Below, one piece after another: positions 8,525-18,629 of a DNA stretch of 64,000 nt (position 1 is the first letter of the stretch; each line of letters starts with the position of its first letter). The DNA is from Hyphomicrobiales bacterium. Its GTDB lineage: Bacteria; Pseudomonadota; Alphaproteobacteria; Rhizobiales; Rhizobiaceae. The notes under the pieces were generated by a model that ran no database searches, had not been told where the DNA came from, and saw only the letters and a list, made by a program, of their open reading frames with translations. The position numbers and the translations under genes are program-made. The stretch spans positions 62,001 to 126,000 of the forward strand of contig NVRK02000015.1 in assembly GCA_002400845.2 (NCBI GenBank), written 5' to 3'.

Positions 8525-9070
8525 TTAGTCGCCTTCATATTCTATTAAAGTACGCACTGGCACGCCTAGCGCTTTAATTTTCTTTGCACCACCAAGGTCG
8601 GGCAAGTCTACCACAAAGCAAGCCGCGACTACATCAGCACCTATTTTATGCAAAAGCTTTACAGCCGCCTCTGCAGTGCCGCCAGTCGCAATCAGGTCAT
8701 CGACAAGCAAAACCTTCTCGCCTTTTGTCACCGCGTCAGTATGCACTTCCATTTCGTCTATGCCATATTCTAAGCTATAGGCAATGGTTACCTTATCGTG
8801 GGGTAATTTCCCCTTCTTACGAACAGGAATAAACCCACAAGAAAGTTGATGTGCCATAGCGCCACCTAATATAAAGCCCCTCGCTTCAATACCAGCAACC
8901 TGCGTTATCCCCATACCAATAAAAGGGTGAACCAATTCATCCACAGCACGTCTAAAAGCACGGGCATTTCCAAGCATGGTTGTTATGTCTCTGAACATGA
9001 TGCCAGGTTTTGGATAATCAGGAATATTGCGAATGGAATCTTCCAAAGTTTTGCGCAGTGTCGAATCCAT
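8525..9070 (-). CDS. apt: Adenine phosphoribosyltransferase
   Basis: Salvages adenine to AMP with PRPP in the cytoplasm. A 181-residue type I phosphoribosyltransferase: [10 protein letters not shown] near the N-terminus, [23 protein letters not shown] (flexible loop), and the PRPP-binding motif [15 protein letters not shown]. The start is the ATG at 9070 ([13 protein letters not shown]), with AGGAAA upstream; a longer in-frame start at 9127 would run into the petC terminator. It lies downstream of petABC, an arrangement common in rhizobia, but that terminator separates the two units. Confidence 0.96.
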   Translation of the reverse strand: MDSTLRKTLEDSIRNIPDYPKPGIMFRDITTMLGNARAFRRAVDELVHPFIGMGITQVAGIEARGFILGGAMAHQLSCGFIPVRKKGKLPHDKVTIAYSLEYGIDEMEVHTDAVTKGEKVLLVDDLIATGGTAEAAVKLLHKIGADVVAACFVVDLPDLGGAKKIKALGVPVRTLIEYEGD

Positions 9071-9113
9071 TGTATTTCCTAATTCTTCAAGATTTATAGT
9101 TTTAGACAAACAA

Positions 9114-9140
9114 AAAGGGCCCCGCAATGCAAGGCCCTTT
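9114..9140 (-). terminator. Intrinsic terminator of the petABC operon
   Basis: On the minus strand AAAGGGCC pairs perfectly with GGCCCTTT (8 bp, 11-base loop) and is followed by TTTGTTTG. It lies 20 bp after the petC stop and before the apt start, so petABC and apt are probably separate transcripts. Confidence 0.8.
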
Positions 9141-9160
9141 CATAATAATGTAGAATTATA

Positions 9161-10507
9161 TTACTTCTTAGCTTTAGCCGAAAGCCTAGCAACTGTATCT
9201 TGGTCGACTTTAGCGCGTGGCGGTTTGCCAGCAATCATCTCACGAGCCTGAACTTGCCACTCTTCGCGCTCATAACGCTTAGAAGCGCCAACGCTGTCAG
9301 CAACCTCAGCCATCTTCTTGCCAGATAATTTAGCGATAGAAGTAAGTGTACCGTAACCTTCGCCTTGCAAACGTTTGGCAATTGTTGCGCCAATACCATC
9401 GACCAATTCAATATCGTCGATGAAATCAACACCAGCTTTTAAACGCTTAGCAGCTGGCTTCTTAGCCTTTGTAGCAGATGCCTTTTTAGCTTTAGCTTTT
9501 ACTGTAGGAGCAGCCACCTTCTTAGCAACCACCTTCTTAGAAACAGTCGTTTTTGCAGAAGTTGTTTTTGGTGTTGCAGATACAAGAGAAGCAGCAGGTG
9601 TTGTTGAACGCGCATTACCAGCGCCTTCAGTTTTCAAACCAGCCCATACTTGCTTTTTAACAAAGTATAGAAGTGCTGCAAATATTGCCAAGAAGATTAG
9701 AACTTTAAAGCCCATAGACTTACGCTCAGCCAAATGTGGCTCAGCAGCCCACATCAAGAATGCAGAAATATCTTTCGAATATTGATCTACAGTTTGAGGC
9801 GAGCCATCATCATAATCAACCAAGTCATCGCTTAGTGGTGCAGCCATTGCCAACACGTCACCCGCAATAAAGTATGGGTTATAGTGAAGACCTTCATCAA
9901 TTTCTCTACCAGCAGGCGCATCTTCATACCCTGTAAGCAATGAATAGATGTAGTCAGGACCATTTTCTGCATACAATGTGAATATATCAAATACGAATGT
10001 TGGGAAACCACGCTCTGGAGCGCGGGCCTTAGCCATCAGCGAGAAATCGGGTGGCACAGCACCATTGTTAGATTCTTTTGCTTCTTCTTTTGAAGCAAAG
10101 GGATTTGGAAAGCGGTCTGTTATTTTGCCAGAGCGCGTTTCGTCATCTACACCAGTTGGAAAGTCATATTCAGCTGCAAAAGCCTTAACTTGCTTATCGC
10201 TATAGCCAAGTGCAGTAAGATTTCTAAACGCAACTAAATCCATAGAGTGGCAGCCTGAGCAAACCTCTTTATAAACTTTTAAACCACGTTGTAACTGGCC
10301 AATATCCCAATGGCCAAGAGGACCAGCAAAGCTCCAAGAAGCTTCTTTAGGATGCTTTAAAGGATAGTGCGGAGTTTCGTCATCTCCTGATGCGAAACTA
10401 GAAGTAACGCTTAAAGAGAATGCAACACACAGGCCTGCCAAAGTCGCTGCCAAAGTTCCTGCAAGTGTTGAAACAATTTTATTCAATTTCATTTTTCCAT
10501 GTCCCAT
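9161..10507 (-). CDS. petC: Cytochrome c1 with C-terminal helix-hairpin-helix extension
   Basis: Electron-transfer subunit of the bc1 complex. A signal peptide (about 1-40, ending FASG) leads to the haem site CSGCH (83-87). The axial Met is M221 in MAAPLSDD. The membrane anchor spans about 266-283. Normal alphaproteobacterial c1 ends just after the anchor; this one continues for about 160 residues. A Lys/Ala-rich linker (300-358) leads to a helix-hairpin-helix-like domain (IELVDGIGATIAKRL, about 366-400) and a basic end. Given c1 topology, the tail should lie in the cytoplasm. The start could be M1 or M6 (ATG at 10492). Confidence 0.95.
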   Translation of the reverse strand: MGHGKMKLNKIVSTLAGTLAATLAGLCVAFSLSVTSSFASGDDETPHYPLKHPKEASWSFAGPLGHWDIGQLQRGLKVYKEVCSGCHSMDLVAFRNLTALGYSDKQVKAFAAEYDFPTGVDDETRSGKITDRFPNPFASKEEAKESNNGAVPPDFSLMAKARAPERGFPTFVFDIFTLYAENGPDYIYSLLTGYEDAPAGREIDEGLHYNPYFIAGDVLAMAAPLSDDLVDYDDGSPQTVDQYSKDISAFLMWAAEPHLAERKSMGFKVLIFLAIFAALLYFVKKQVWAGLKTEGAGNARSTTPAASLVSATPKTTSAKTTVSKKVVAKKVAAPTVKAKAKKASATKAKKPAAKRLKAGVDFIDDIELVDGIGATIAKRLQGEGYGTLTSIAKLSGKKMAEVADSVGASKRYEREEWQVQAREMIAGKPPRAKVDQDTVARLSAKAKK

Positions 10508-10595
10508 TTTAGGGCCCCTTACGGGGAAAATAATTTAGTTTAATAAATCGGCCACTCAAGAAATTCTTCAATGGCCGATCACTTACGCGCCTTAA

Positions 10596-11876
10596 CTACG
10601 CTTTTTTATCGGCCAGTACAGCATCTGCAATGCTCGCAGGTATTGCACTTGGTTTTTCTTTCCAGCCTAACAGCGGCAAGATAATCAAGAAATGCCCAAA
10701 GTAGTAAGCCGTAAAGATTTGTGAAAGCAGTGTGTAAATGCCTTCTGCTGGGCGAGATCCAAGATAACCAAGCGCCACACATACCCCTGCAAATATCCAG
10801 AAGAACTGACGGAATAATGGGCGGTATCTTGCAGAGCGAACCTTTGAAGTATCGAGCCAAGGCAAGAAGAATAACACAATGATTGAACCAAACATCGCGA
10901 TAACACCGCCAAGTTTAGAATCGATCAACACAATACCTGTGAAAGGAATCTCGATATTAAATGTGATCGCACGAAGGATCGCATAGAAAGGCAAGAAGTA
11001 CCATTCAGGCACAATGTGTGCAGGTGTTACAAGTGGATCAGCAGGAATGTAATTATCCGGATGCCCCATATAATCAGGCAGATAAAATACAAACCAAGCA
11101 AACACGATAAAGAACAACACCATCGCTAATGCGTCTTTTAAAGTTGCATAAGGTGTAAACGGCACTGTTTCTTTTCTAAAGTTCTTAACTTCAACACCCG
11201 TTGGGTTCGATTGCCCCGTAACATGTAGCGCCCAAACGTGCAGTACAACTACGCCAGCAATCATAAACGGCAACAGATAGTGTAGAGAGAAGAAGCGGTT
11301 TAACGTTGGGTTACCAACTGCATAACCACCAAGAAGCAATTCTTGAATACCCGTTCCAATTAAAGGAATAGCAGAGAAGAAACCGGTAATAACCGTAGCA
11401 CCCCAAAAGCTCATTTGCCCCCAAGGAAGCACATAGCCCATAAAGGCGGCGGCCATCATAAGAAGGAAGATAATCACACCCAAAATCCATAGAATTTCGC
11501 GCGGTGCTTTATAAGAACCATAATACATACCACGGAACATGTGGATATAAACGGCAACAAAGAACATTGAAGCACCATTTGCGTGAATACGGCGGATCAA
11601 CCAACCATAATTCACATCACGCATAATGGTTTCAACAGAATTAAATGCAAGCTGAGTAGAAGCTGCAAAATGCATCGCAAGCACGATGCCTGTAATAATT
11701 TGCACGACCAGCATAATAGAAAGAATGCCACCAAATGTGTACCAACCATTTAGGTTTTTAGGCACAGGATAAGCAACAAAACTGTCGTAAACCAAACGCG
11801 GAAGAGGAAGACGTACGTCTATCCATTGCATAAAGCCATTTTTTGGCTCGTAAATGCCGTGTTGTTCGTGAGCCAT
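10596..11876 (-). CDS. petB: Cytochrome b of the bc1 complex
   Basis: Integral quinol-oxidising subunit carrying haems bL and bH. The 426-residue sequence has the expected eight or so membrane helices, the haem-ligand His pairs ([18 protein letters not shown] and [20 protein letters not shown]), the Qo-site [13 protein letters not shown] motif, and the [17 protein letters not shown] cd-helix. It is full length and unsplit, as in proteobacteria. It lies between the Rieske gene (2-bp gap) and petC (88-bp gap), in the order petA-petB-petC. Confidence 0.98.
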   Translation of the reverse strand: MAHEQHGIYEPKNGFMQWIDVRLPLPRLVYDSFVAYPVPKNLNGWYTFGGILSIMLVVQIITGIVLAMHFAASTQLAFNSVETIMRDVNYGWLIRRIHANGASMFFVAVYIHMFRGMYYGSYKAPREILWILGVIIFLLMMAAAFMGYVLPWGQMSFWGATVITGFFSAIPLIGTGIQELLLGGYAVGNPTLNRFFSLHYLLPFMIAGVVVLHVWALHVTGQSNPTGVEVKNFRKETVPFTPYATLKDALAMVLFFIVFAWFVFYLPDYMGHPDNYIPADPLVTPAHIVPEWYFLPFYAILRAITFNIEIPFTGIVLIDSKLGGVIAMFGSIIVLFFLPWLDTSKVRSARYRPLFRQFFWIFAGVCVALGYLGSRPAEGIYTLLSQIFTAYYFGHFLIILPLLGWKEKPSAIPASIADAVLADKKA

Positions 11877-11878
11877 GA

Positions 11879-12430
11879 TTATGCGTCCTCAGGATTAGTA
11901 GTACCAACAATCAATTTATTTGCTGTAGCAAATACATAAGGAGGTACAGGAAGGTTAGTCGCCGCTGGGCCACGCAAAATACGGCCAGTCATATCAAATA
12001 CTGAACCATGACAAGGACATTTCCAGCCCTCAGCACCATTTTCGATTTCTTTTGGAATACAGCCCAGGTGCGTACAGTTAGAAGCGACAATCACTAAATC
12101 TTTAACCTCAGAACCACCAATGCGCTCATCAGCAGCTTGTGGATCTTTCAAATCATTCAAACTAACCTTAGAAACTTCGCTAAGCTCTTTAGTAGTAAGT
12201 CTACGAATAAAATATGGCTTACTGCGCCACATAATCGTAACAGATTGGCCAGCTTCAATAGAAGATACATCTATTTCTACTGGAAGGCCCGCAGCTCTTG
12301 TTTCTGCACTTGGATTCATCTGATCGATAAACGGCCAAGCTACAGCGGCTGTACCTACAGCGCCCATTGCGCCTGTTGCGATATATAGGAAATCCCTACG
12401 GTTAGGATCTTTAACGTCGTTTGCGCTCAC
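11879..12430 (-). CDS. petA: Ubiquinol-cytochrome c reductase iron-sulfur (Rieske) subunit
   Basis: 183 residues. A twin-arginine-type N-terminus ([19 protein letters not shown]) serves as an uncleaved anchor. The 2Fe-2S ligands are in CTHLGC and CPCHGS, spaced as in the family. The C-terminal [14 protein letters not shown] matches Rieske proteins. It oxidises ubiquinol at the Qo site and passes electrons to cytochrome c1. It is the first gene of petABC; its promoter should lie in 12431-12600. Confidence 0.98.
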   Translation of the reverse strand: MSANDVKDPNRRDFLYIATGAMGAVGTAAVAWPFIDQMNPSAETRAAGLPVEIDVSSIEAGQSVTIMWRSKPYFIRRLTTKELSEVSKVSLNDLKDPQAADERIGGSEVKDLVIVASNCTHLGCIPKEIENGAEGWKCPCHGSVFDMTGRILRGPAATNLPVPPYVFATANKLIVGTTNPEDA

Positions 12431-12933
12431 GGTAGCCCGTCCTTTGCAAAACCAGCACCTTGATGATGCTGAAATGGATTATTATTTTAATGCCAGAACA
12501 ACCAACCAAGCGAACTTGGAATTTAGGCAGATTCTGGCTTTTATGTGGCCTGTTTAAGTCCCTAAAGACAAACTGTCCAGTCGTTTGCTTATCTTTAAGC
12601 CACTATGTCGCGGAAATTCACAGTACATTTTGCCGCAATTCATTGCCTAGCACCTTAGAACCATTAAAATCTATAACATCGCTCACATTTAATTATTCAC
12701 ACCTACAATACGAAAGTTCCATAATTTCTCATTCTAATTGGAGAAAACACAGGTCTTAAGCAGAGATAGAAAGATTAAAAGACGAAACTACTACCAGCTT
12801 CACCCTTCAGCTAGGCAGTAAGAATATTGTTTAAATCTACCGTTTAAATCTAAAGTTACTCTTTTTTCATTGAGTTATTGTGCCACCTAAGCCAAAAGCA
12901 CAATTAGTATCAAACATAACTGGAATTGACGAC
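12431..12933. other. Intergenic region between petA and the ABC-F gene
   Basis: About 500 bp without a convincing gene. It should hold the petABC promoter (minus strand) and the promoter of the ABC-F ATPase (plus strand). A plus-strand reading frame at 12460-12759 has no homology I recognise and no ribosome site. I saw no strong promoter consensus or palindrome here. Confidence 0.6.
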
Positions 12934-14763
12934 ATGGCTGCTGAACCTCCTATTCTTTATTTAAAGGACATATTTCTAACTTTTGGTGGTACGCCATTAT
13001 TAGAAGGTGCAGATATATCTGTAAGTCGCAGAGATCGAATATGTTTGGTCGGACGAAACGGTTCTGGTAAATCGACATTGTTAAAAATTGCAGCTGGCAA
13101 AGTTGAAGCCGATAAAGGCGAGGTTTTCTTGCAGCCTGGCGTTACCGTTAGGTACTTGCAACAAGAGCCAGACCTTTCTGGCTACGATAATGTATTAGAT
13201 TATGCACAAGGCAGCCTGACATCTGGTAATGACCCCTATCGCGCAATATATCTATTAAATGAATTGGGCCTAACGGGTGAAGAAAAACCAGAAAACTTAT
13301 CTGGCGGTGAAATGCGCCGCGCGGCCTTGGCGCGAGTCTTAGCCCCAGAACCAGACATCTTATTATTAGATGAACCTACCAACCACTTAGACTTACCAGC
13401 AATTGAATGGTTAGAAAAAGAATTAAGACAAACTCGCTCTGCTCTTGTACTTATTTCGCACGATAGACGTTTTTTAGAATCCCTCTCCAACCAAACCGTT
13501 TGGATGGATCGCGGAAAGTCTCGTCACTTAAACGAAGGCTTTGCAGCGTTTGAAGATTGGCGCGATAAAACACTTGAAGAAGAAGAATTAAATTCTCACA
13601 AGCTTGATCGCAAAATTCACCGTGAAGAACATTGGATTGTCCACGGCGTATCAGGCCGTCGCAAACGCAACATACGCCGCGTAAAAGAATTAGCTGGATT
13701 AAAACAAGACCGTGCTGGCGAAATTAAAGTCACAGGTGGCGTAACCATTACGCAAGCAGAATCTGAAAGTTCTGGAAAGCTTGTGGCAAAACTTGAAAAT
13801 GTTTCAAAATCCTATGGCGACAGACCAATCATAACTGATCTAACGACAACGATCATGCGCGGTGACCGCATTGGTATTGTAGGACCAAACGGTGCTGGTA
13901 AAACAACATTGGTAAATTTAATTACTGGCAAACTAGAAAAAGATTCAGGTAAAATTCGTCTTGGATTAAATTTAGACGTTTTGACCATCGACCAAAAACG
14001 CGAAATGTTAAACCCAAAATGGTCACTAAAAGATGCACTAACAGATGGCTCAGGTGACATGGTTGCCATTGGCGATCAACTAAAACACGTTATGTCTTAT
14101 ATGAAAGACTTTTTGTTTACACCAGAACAAGCCCGCACCCCCATTCATGCCTTATCAGGCGGTGAGCGCGGACGACTAATGTTAGCGCGCGGCCTTCGCC
14201 AGCCATCAAACTTTATGATCCTTGATGAACCAACCAATGATCTAGATTTAGAAACACTGGATCTGTTGCAAGAGTTTTTAGCAGACTATCAAGGAACGGT
14301 TTTACTGGTAAGCCACGACCGTGATTTTATCGACCGTGTTTGTACCAACGTCATTGCAAGCGATGGCGATGGGAATTGGACACCTTATGCAGGTGGCTAT
14401 AGCGACATGGTTAGCCAAAAAGGGTCAGGCGTACAAAAGCGCAAAACCGAATTAGATGCAGAACATAACGTCTCAAATTCTGGCAAGAAGAAATCTGGCA
14501 AATCAACGCCAGCGACAAAAGTAAAAGCTAAGCTCTCATTCAAGCACAAACATGCTTTAGAGACGCTGCCTAAAGTGATGGAAAAACTTGAAAGCGAGAT
14601 TAAAAAATTGAAAGTCGCGTTAGAAGCTCCCGATCTATATAGTAAAGAACCTAAAAAGTTCAAAAAATATATGAGTGCTTTAACAGAACGCGAAGTGCTC
14701 TTAGTTAAGAAAGAAGAAGAATGGCTAGAGCTTGAAATGTTAAAAGAAGAGACGGAAGGCTAG
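12934..14763 (+). CDS. ABC-F family ATPase, Uup type
   Basis: A soluble protein with two ATP-binding cassettes and no membrane domain. Cassette 1 has Walker A GRNGSGKST, signature LSGGE and Walker B LLLDEPTNHLD. An arm/linker rich in Glu and Arg follows. Cassette 2 has GPNGAGKTT, LSGGE and ILDEPTNDLD. The C-terminal 90 residues form the charged coiled coil (KLESEIKKLKVALE) of Uup. Uup-like ABC-F proteins act on ribosomes or on branched DNA intermediates. The ATG at 12934 (MAAEPPILYL) matches family starts; a GTG at 12880 would add 18 unlike residues. The terminator stem overlaps the last codons. Confidence 0.93.
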   Translation: MAAEPPILYLKDIFLTFGGTPLLEGADISVSRRDRICLVGRNGSGKSTLLKIAAGKVEADKGEVFLQPGVTVRYLQQEPDLSGYDNVLDYAQGSLTSGNDPYRAIYLLNELGLTGEEKPENLSGGEMRRAALARVLAPEPDILLLDEPTNHLDLPAIEWLEKELRQTRSALVLISHDRRFLESLSNQTVWMDRGKSRHLNEGFAAFEDWRDKTLEEEELNSHKLDRKIHREEHWIVHGVSGRRKRNIRRVKELAGLKQDRAGEIKVTGGVTITQAESESSGKLVAKLENVSKSYGDRPIITDLTTTIMRGDRIGIVGPNGAGKTTLVNLITGKLEKDSGKIRLGLNLDVLTIDQKREMLNPKWSLKDALTDGSGDMVAIGDQLKHVMSYMKDFLFTPEQARTPIHALSGGERGRLMLARGLRQPSNFMILDEPTNDLDLETLDLLQEFLADYQGTVLLVSHDRDFIDRVCTNVIASDGDGNWTPYAGGYSDMVSQKGSGVQKRKTELDAEHNVSNSGKKKSGKSTPATKVKAKLSFKHKHALETLPKVMEKLESEIKKLKVALEAPDLYSKEPKKFKKYMSALTEREVLLVKKEEEWLELEMLKEETEG

Positions 14764-14793
14764 GCCTTTAAAAGCCATATTATCCGTCTCTTC
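14746..14793. terminator. Bidirectional terminator between convergent genes
   Basis: GAAGAGACGGA (14746-14756) pairs perfectly with TCCGTCTCTTC (14783-14793), 11 bp, with an inner GGC...GCC helix. On the plus strand TAAATTAATTATTTTT follows; on the minus strand TTTTAAC follows. It terminates both the ABC-F gene, whose 3' end forms one arm, and the convergent TIGR02594 gene. Confidence 0.8.
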
Positions 14794-14831
14794 TAAATTA
14801 ATTATTTTTAGCGAAGCACTTAACGACGTAC

Positions 14832-15320
14832 TTAACGGCGTACTGCGCGCACGCTAGATGATCTGTAGTTTGAACATTTAAAGCGATTGCTTTGATTGCC
14901 GCCACAAAGTGTAACGCGGCCTTTTGAACGTGCTTTATAGATACCAACGTGATGACCGCGCTTTGTGCGGATAACAACAACATCGCCCTTACGAGCGCTT
15001 GATAGCTTCACACCTTTACCAAAACGTGACCAGTTTTTAGCGCCAAGATGACCCTTAATCGGTTGCCCACCTGCTTTGCGTACAGCGTAAGCAACAGCGG
15101 CACCACACCAAGGTACTCGTGCTGGATTAACGCCAACAAGTCTACGAATTGTTTTATTGTTTTTTCTCTCGTGCAAGCCAACTACTTTTTCAATTGCACG
15201 TAATCTACCAACATTTGCCTCAGCAACAGTTGCATTAAACGAAGCCATGCCAAATGTTGACAAGCCAAGTACGATCGCAAGTGCAAAACGCACCTGTGCC
15301 AAATTCCATAAATTTTTCAT
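14832..15320 (-). CDS. TIGR02594-type secreted cysteine peptidase (NlpC/P60-like)
   Basis: 162 residues. The signal segment is MKNLWNLAQVRFALAIVLGL... to about residue 36. The mature domain has VPWCGAAVAYAVRKAGG (probable nucleophile Cys), KGDVVVI, and GHHVGIY (catalytic His), the order seen in the TIGR02594/CHAP-like family that cleaves peptidoglycan stem peptides. CGGNQSN may supply the third polar residue. The ATG at 15320 is chosen because the signal peptide begins there; an upstream in-frame ATG at 15365 would add a charged stretch. It shares a bidirectional terminator with the ABC-F gene. Confidence 0.8.
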   Translation of the reverse strand: MKNLWNLAQVRFALAIVLGLSTFGMASFNATVAEANVGRLRAIEKVVGLHERKNNKTIRRLVGVNPARVPWCGAAVAYAVRKAGGQPIKGHLGAKNWSRFGKGVKLSSARKGDVVVIRTKRGHHVGIYKARSKGRVTLCGGNQSNRFKCSNYRSSSVRAVRR

Positions 15321-15765
15321 TATTCTTTTTCGTTTGAAGTTTACCGGATTTTCCCAAATAACCACAAAAATGTGGTCGCCTCACTACGGGTCTTCAAAAC
15401 TCCTTATTGTTTCATTGTTACTAAGGGCTGTTTTAAAAACAAAGCACTCAGCATGGGACTAACAAATTGCAGCACACCAACTTTTCGTGGTCTGCAATGT
15501 GCGCCAAATGAGGCAAATGCGTGTTATTTTCAACTCACATTGTATTTCAAAAAGTAACATGGTTCTGAGAAATATTAGGTCAAAAGTCCTGCCTCAATTT
15601 AAGGTTGTTGTGAAAACCGATATATTCAACAGGTTTGAATGCGTTATGCTGTTTTGGAGCAAGATAAATACAAAGTAACAATAGAGTTAATTTCAATTAA
15701 CTTTTCGATCAATTAAATTGAATTTATCCTTTTAAGTTTCAAGATAGTTTACAAATTTTAGCATT
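15321..15765. other. Intergenic region with a hairpin, no gene seen
   Basis: About 445 bp between two minus-strand genes. ATTGCAG (15466-15472) pairs with CTGCAAT (15492-15498), with an inner ACC/GGT; there is no clear T-run on either side. Short plus-strand reading frames here (61-101 codons) look random. AT-rich sequence at 15690-15745 holds imperfect inverted repeats that may end the ABC exporter transcript. Confidence 0.5.
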
Positions 15766-17637
15766 TTACTTATCTAAACCATGCCCTAAACCTATAAAAC
15801 CACCCGATTGACGCTTCCATAAGCTCGCATATTTACCTTTAGATTTTATCAATTGTTCATGACTGCCCTCTTCAATGAGACACCCATTATCAAGCACGAT
15901 CAATCTATCCAATTCGGCAATTGTCGAAAGGCGATGCGCAATAACAATCACCGTTTTACCAACCATAAGTTCAGATAGGTTCTCTTGAATGACCGCTTCA
16001 ATTTCGGAATCAAGCGCAGAGGTTGCCTCGTCCAATATCAAAATCGGAGCATCGCGTAGAATAACACGAGCAATCGCAAGGCGCTGGCGCTGTCCACCAG
16101 AAAGCTGAACGCCACGCTCACCAATTTGTGCGTCGTAGCCGCGTCGTCCTTTATTGTCTTCTAAGTTTTCAATAAAATCATGTGCCTTCGCTTTTTTAGC
16201 CGCTTTAATAATTTCTTCTAAACTTGCATCAGGCCGACCATGCGCAATGTTTTCGCGAACAGACCTGCTAAATAAAGCAGTTTCTTGTTGAACCATCGAA
16301 AAATGAGATCGCAAACTGTTTTGCGTAACATCACGCACATCTTGCCCATCAATCAACACACGACCCTTTTCCACATCAAAGAAGCGAAGTATTAAATTGA
16401 CCAATGTCGATTTACCCGCGCCAGACGTGCCAACAATGCCAATTTTTTCGCCTGGTTTTATTTTAAGGGACAAACCATCAAACAAATTACCATCTTTGCC
16501 ATAATTAAATTTGATTTTTTCTAATTCAATCTCGCCCTTTTTAAACTCTAATTCAGGCGCATTTGGTTTGTCTGTAATTGCGAGCGGTTTGGCAATCATC
16601 TCCATCGAATTTTGAATGGTGCCCACACCACGAAACAAACCATTAAGCGCACCCATAAGTCGGTTCAGTAATAAAGCCAATCTCAAAACCAGCGCTAAAG
16701 TAAAGGCCACTTCACCAAGTGTCAGTACATCACGTATCCATAAATCGATAGCCTGCCATACAAGCACGCCAACAACGACATTACTGAATAGGGATAAAAC
16801 AAACCGTACCGAGGTTAAATATCGGGTCATGCGTTTTAGCGCAGTAAACTGCCCGAGTATCCCCTCTTTAACCCAGTCGTTTTCATTTATCGATGATTCA
16901 TGAAGTTTAACGGTTGATATATTTGAATAGCCATCCACCATACGACCTATTGCTATAGCACCGGCCTCAGCTGTTTCTTTACTGCGGTGGCGAAGACGCG
17001 GAATAAAGAACCAAGCTATAAAAGCAAAACCAGAAAACCAAATAGCAATCGTAAAACCAAAAGAGCTATTCAAACTAATAAGCAACGCAAAAGTGCTTAT
17101 CGCATAGGCCAATACAAACGAAACAGTATGTATTAGCCCCAGCATAAACTCACCAACGGCGTGGCCAGTTTGAAATGTCTTTTGTGCGACTTTACCGCTC
17201 AAATCACTTTGGAAGAATGTTAAGCTTTGTTGCGCGACGTATTTATGGCTCTGCCATCTTATAAGCGTAAAGAAACCTGGAACAATAATTTGCTCCTCCA
17301 ACAAGGCGCTGGCTAAAACAATGATAGACTTCACAATCACAACCACACCAAGCATTATCAACAGTGTGGTTCCTGCCGTGTCTAACAACCCTTCCCAGCC
17401 AGTTTCTTTAACGCTGGAAAATTCGGTAAGAATATCAATTAATTGTCCAATATAACTGAATATCGTCGCTTCAATAGCGGCATTAGCAAATACAAAACAA
17501 AAAGCCAAAAAGAACCAAAGTTTCATTTGGCCAGTGTAATACACTATATATTTTACGAGTGTCGCTGGCGGCATGCCAATTTCAACATCCAAAAATGGAT
17601 CAACACGCTTTTCAAACCAACCATAAAACCAAGACAT
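15766..17637 (-). CDS. ABC transporter, fused permease/ATPase (exporter type)
   Basis: 623 residues: an N-terminal type 1 exporter membrane domain (about 40-340, six helices) and a C-terminal nucleotide-binding domain with Walker A GTSGAGKST, Q-loop SMVQQETALFSRS, signature LSGGQRQRLAIARV, Walker B ILILDEATSALD and the switch His in IAHRLSTI. It should act as a homodimer. The sequence resembles the MsbA/multidrug half-transporters common in rhizobia; the substrate cannot be told. It stands alone, divergent from trmL. Confidence 0.93.
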   Translation of the reverse strand: MSWFYGWFEKRVDPFLDVEIGMPPATLVKYIVYYTGQMKLWFFLAFCFVFANAAIEATIFSYIGQLIDILTEFSSVKETGWEGLLDTAGTTLLIMLGVVVIVKSIIVLASALLEEQIIVPGFFTLIRWQSHKYVAQQSLTFFQSDLSGKVAQKTFQTGHAVGEFMLGLIHTVSFVLAYAISTFALLISLNSSFGFTIAIWFSGFAFIAWFFIPRLRHRSKETAEAGAIAIGRMVDGYSNISTVKLHESSINENDWVKEGILGQFTALKRMTRYLTSVRFVLSLFSNVVVGVLVWQAIDLWIRDVLTLGEVAFTLALVLRLALLLNRLMGALNGLFRGVGTIQNSMEMIAKPLAITDKPNAPELEFKKGEIELEKIKFNYGKDGNLFDGLSLKIKPGEKIGIVGTSGAGKSTLVNLILRFFDVEKGRVLIDGQDVRDVTQNSLRSHFSMVQQETALFSRSVRENIAHGRPDASLEEIIKAAKKAKAHDFIENLEDNKGRRGYDAQIGERGVQLSGGQRQRLAIARVILRDAPILILDEATSALDSEIEAVIQENLSELMVGKTVIVIAHRLSTIAELDRLIVLDNGCLIEEGSHEQLIKSKGKYASLWKRQSGGFIGLGHGLDK

Positions 17638-17773
17638 AAATTTTCACTCCTGGGTACAGTTGAAAACATTTTAAGACAAACGGCAATTGTTAAAAATAAA
17701 ATTGTTCCAATACAATACAAAATTATTTGATTGATGCATCATCTCTAAAAGCATATAGGCATTAAAAGCCAAA

Positions 17774-18268
17774 ATGACATCACCAAAGCGAAATAAAATG
17801 CAAACAAAGATCAAACCTGCCCTCGCCCTTTATCAGCCAGACATTGCTGGAAACACTGGCACATTACTTCGTTTATCTGCTTGCATGGGGACACAACTTC
17901 ATATCATTGCACCAGCAGGATTTAGAACAGACGACAGAAACCTAAAACGTGCAGGCATGGATTATTTATCTTTAGCGCAACTTACCAAGCACGATGATTT
18001 TGCAGCGTTCGAAGAATGGCGCAAAACTCAGGCCAGACGGTTGATCTTACTCACCACAAAAGCCAGCAACAGCTATATCGATTTTGAATATAAAAATTCC
18101 GATATTTTAATGTTGGGTAGAGAATCTTCTGGCGTGCCTGACAAGGTTGCTCAAACAGCAGATGAGCGCATAATCATTCCAATGAACGAAGAAGCGCGTT
18201 CAATTAATATGGCAATAACAGGTGCAATGGTTTTGGGCGAAGCCCTAAGGCAAACGAATAGCTTTTGA
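17774..18268 (+). CDS. trmL: tRNA (cytidine/uridine-34 2'-O)-methyltransferase TrmL
   Basis: A minimal SPOUT methyltransferase that methylates the wobble base of tRNA-Leu isoacceptors using SAM. Diagnostic motifs are ALYQPDIAGNTGTLLRLSACMG, MLGRESSGVPDKV (knot motif 2) and IIIPMNEEARSINMAITGAMVLGEALRQ (motif 3). The length of 164 fits. An internal ATG at 17798 (MQTKIKPALALYQ) is an equally plausible start; neither has a strong ribosome site. Confidence 0.93.
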   Translation: MTSPKRNKMQTKIKPALALYQPDIAGNTGTLLRLSACMGTQLHIIAPAGFRTDDRNLKRAGMDYLSLAQLTKHDDFAAFEEWRKTQARRLILLTTKASNSYIDFEYKNSDILMLGRESSGVPDKVAQTADERIIIPMNEEARSINMAITGAMVLGEALRQTNSF

Positions 18269-18308
18269 TTGAGCGCGTTCGAACAAGTTCGTTTGTGACC
18301 ATCAGTTT

Positions 18309-18629
18309 TTAATCTGCTGTTGGTAAACGGCGCATTGTAAATTCGATAATATCATCAGGCAATTCACGCCACGTTTCCACTTCAGACCAATATGCAGCTT
18401 TTGGATATTTATCTAAAAATGCGCGTGCTTTTTTCTGTGCCTCAGAACGTGGTAGCGAAAAGGTTTCTCGTTTCCAAGTGTGGCTTTCTGCTGCCCTTTT
18501 TTTACGTTGAGACTTTATCCATTTTGTATGAGAACTGCGCGCACGATCAAGCGCAACCTTTTGTTCTTTCCAATATGCTTCGCTGTTTACGTGCTGTTCC
18601 ACTTTATTCTGGTTTTTTGTGTCAACCAT
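18309..18629 (-). CDS. Small conserved-looking hypothetical protein
   Basis: I do not recognise the family. The 106 residues are highly charged with many Arg/Lys and Trp: EAYWKEQKVALDRARSSHTKWIKSQRKKR, then SEAQKKARAFLDKYPKAAYWSEVETWRELPDDIIEFTMRRLPTAD. It has no signal peptide or membrane segment. The stretch of aromatic and acidic residues at the end looks like a folded helical unit. Upstream GAGGGTAG gives a plausible ribosome site. It is convergent with trmL. Confidence 0.65.
   Translation of the reverse strand: MVDTKNQNKVEQHVNSEAYWKEQKVALDRARSSHTKWIKSQRKKRAAESHTWKRETFSLPRSEAQKKARAFLDKYPKAAYWSEVETWRELPDDIIEFTMRRLPTAD

Noticed and set aside
12460-12759. 99-codon frame upstream of the ABC-F gene
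   Set aside because: It lies in the petABC promoter region, has odd composition and no ribosome site.
15372-15678. Two small plus-strand frames in the gap before the ABC exporter
   Set aside because: No initiation signal, Cys-rich random composition and no recognisable domain.
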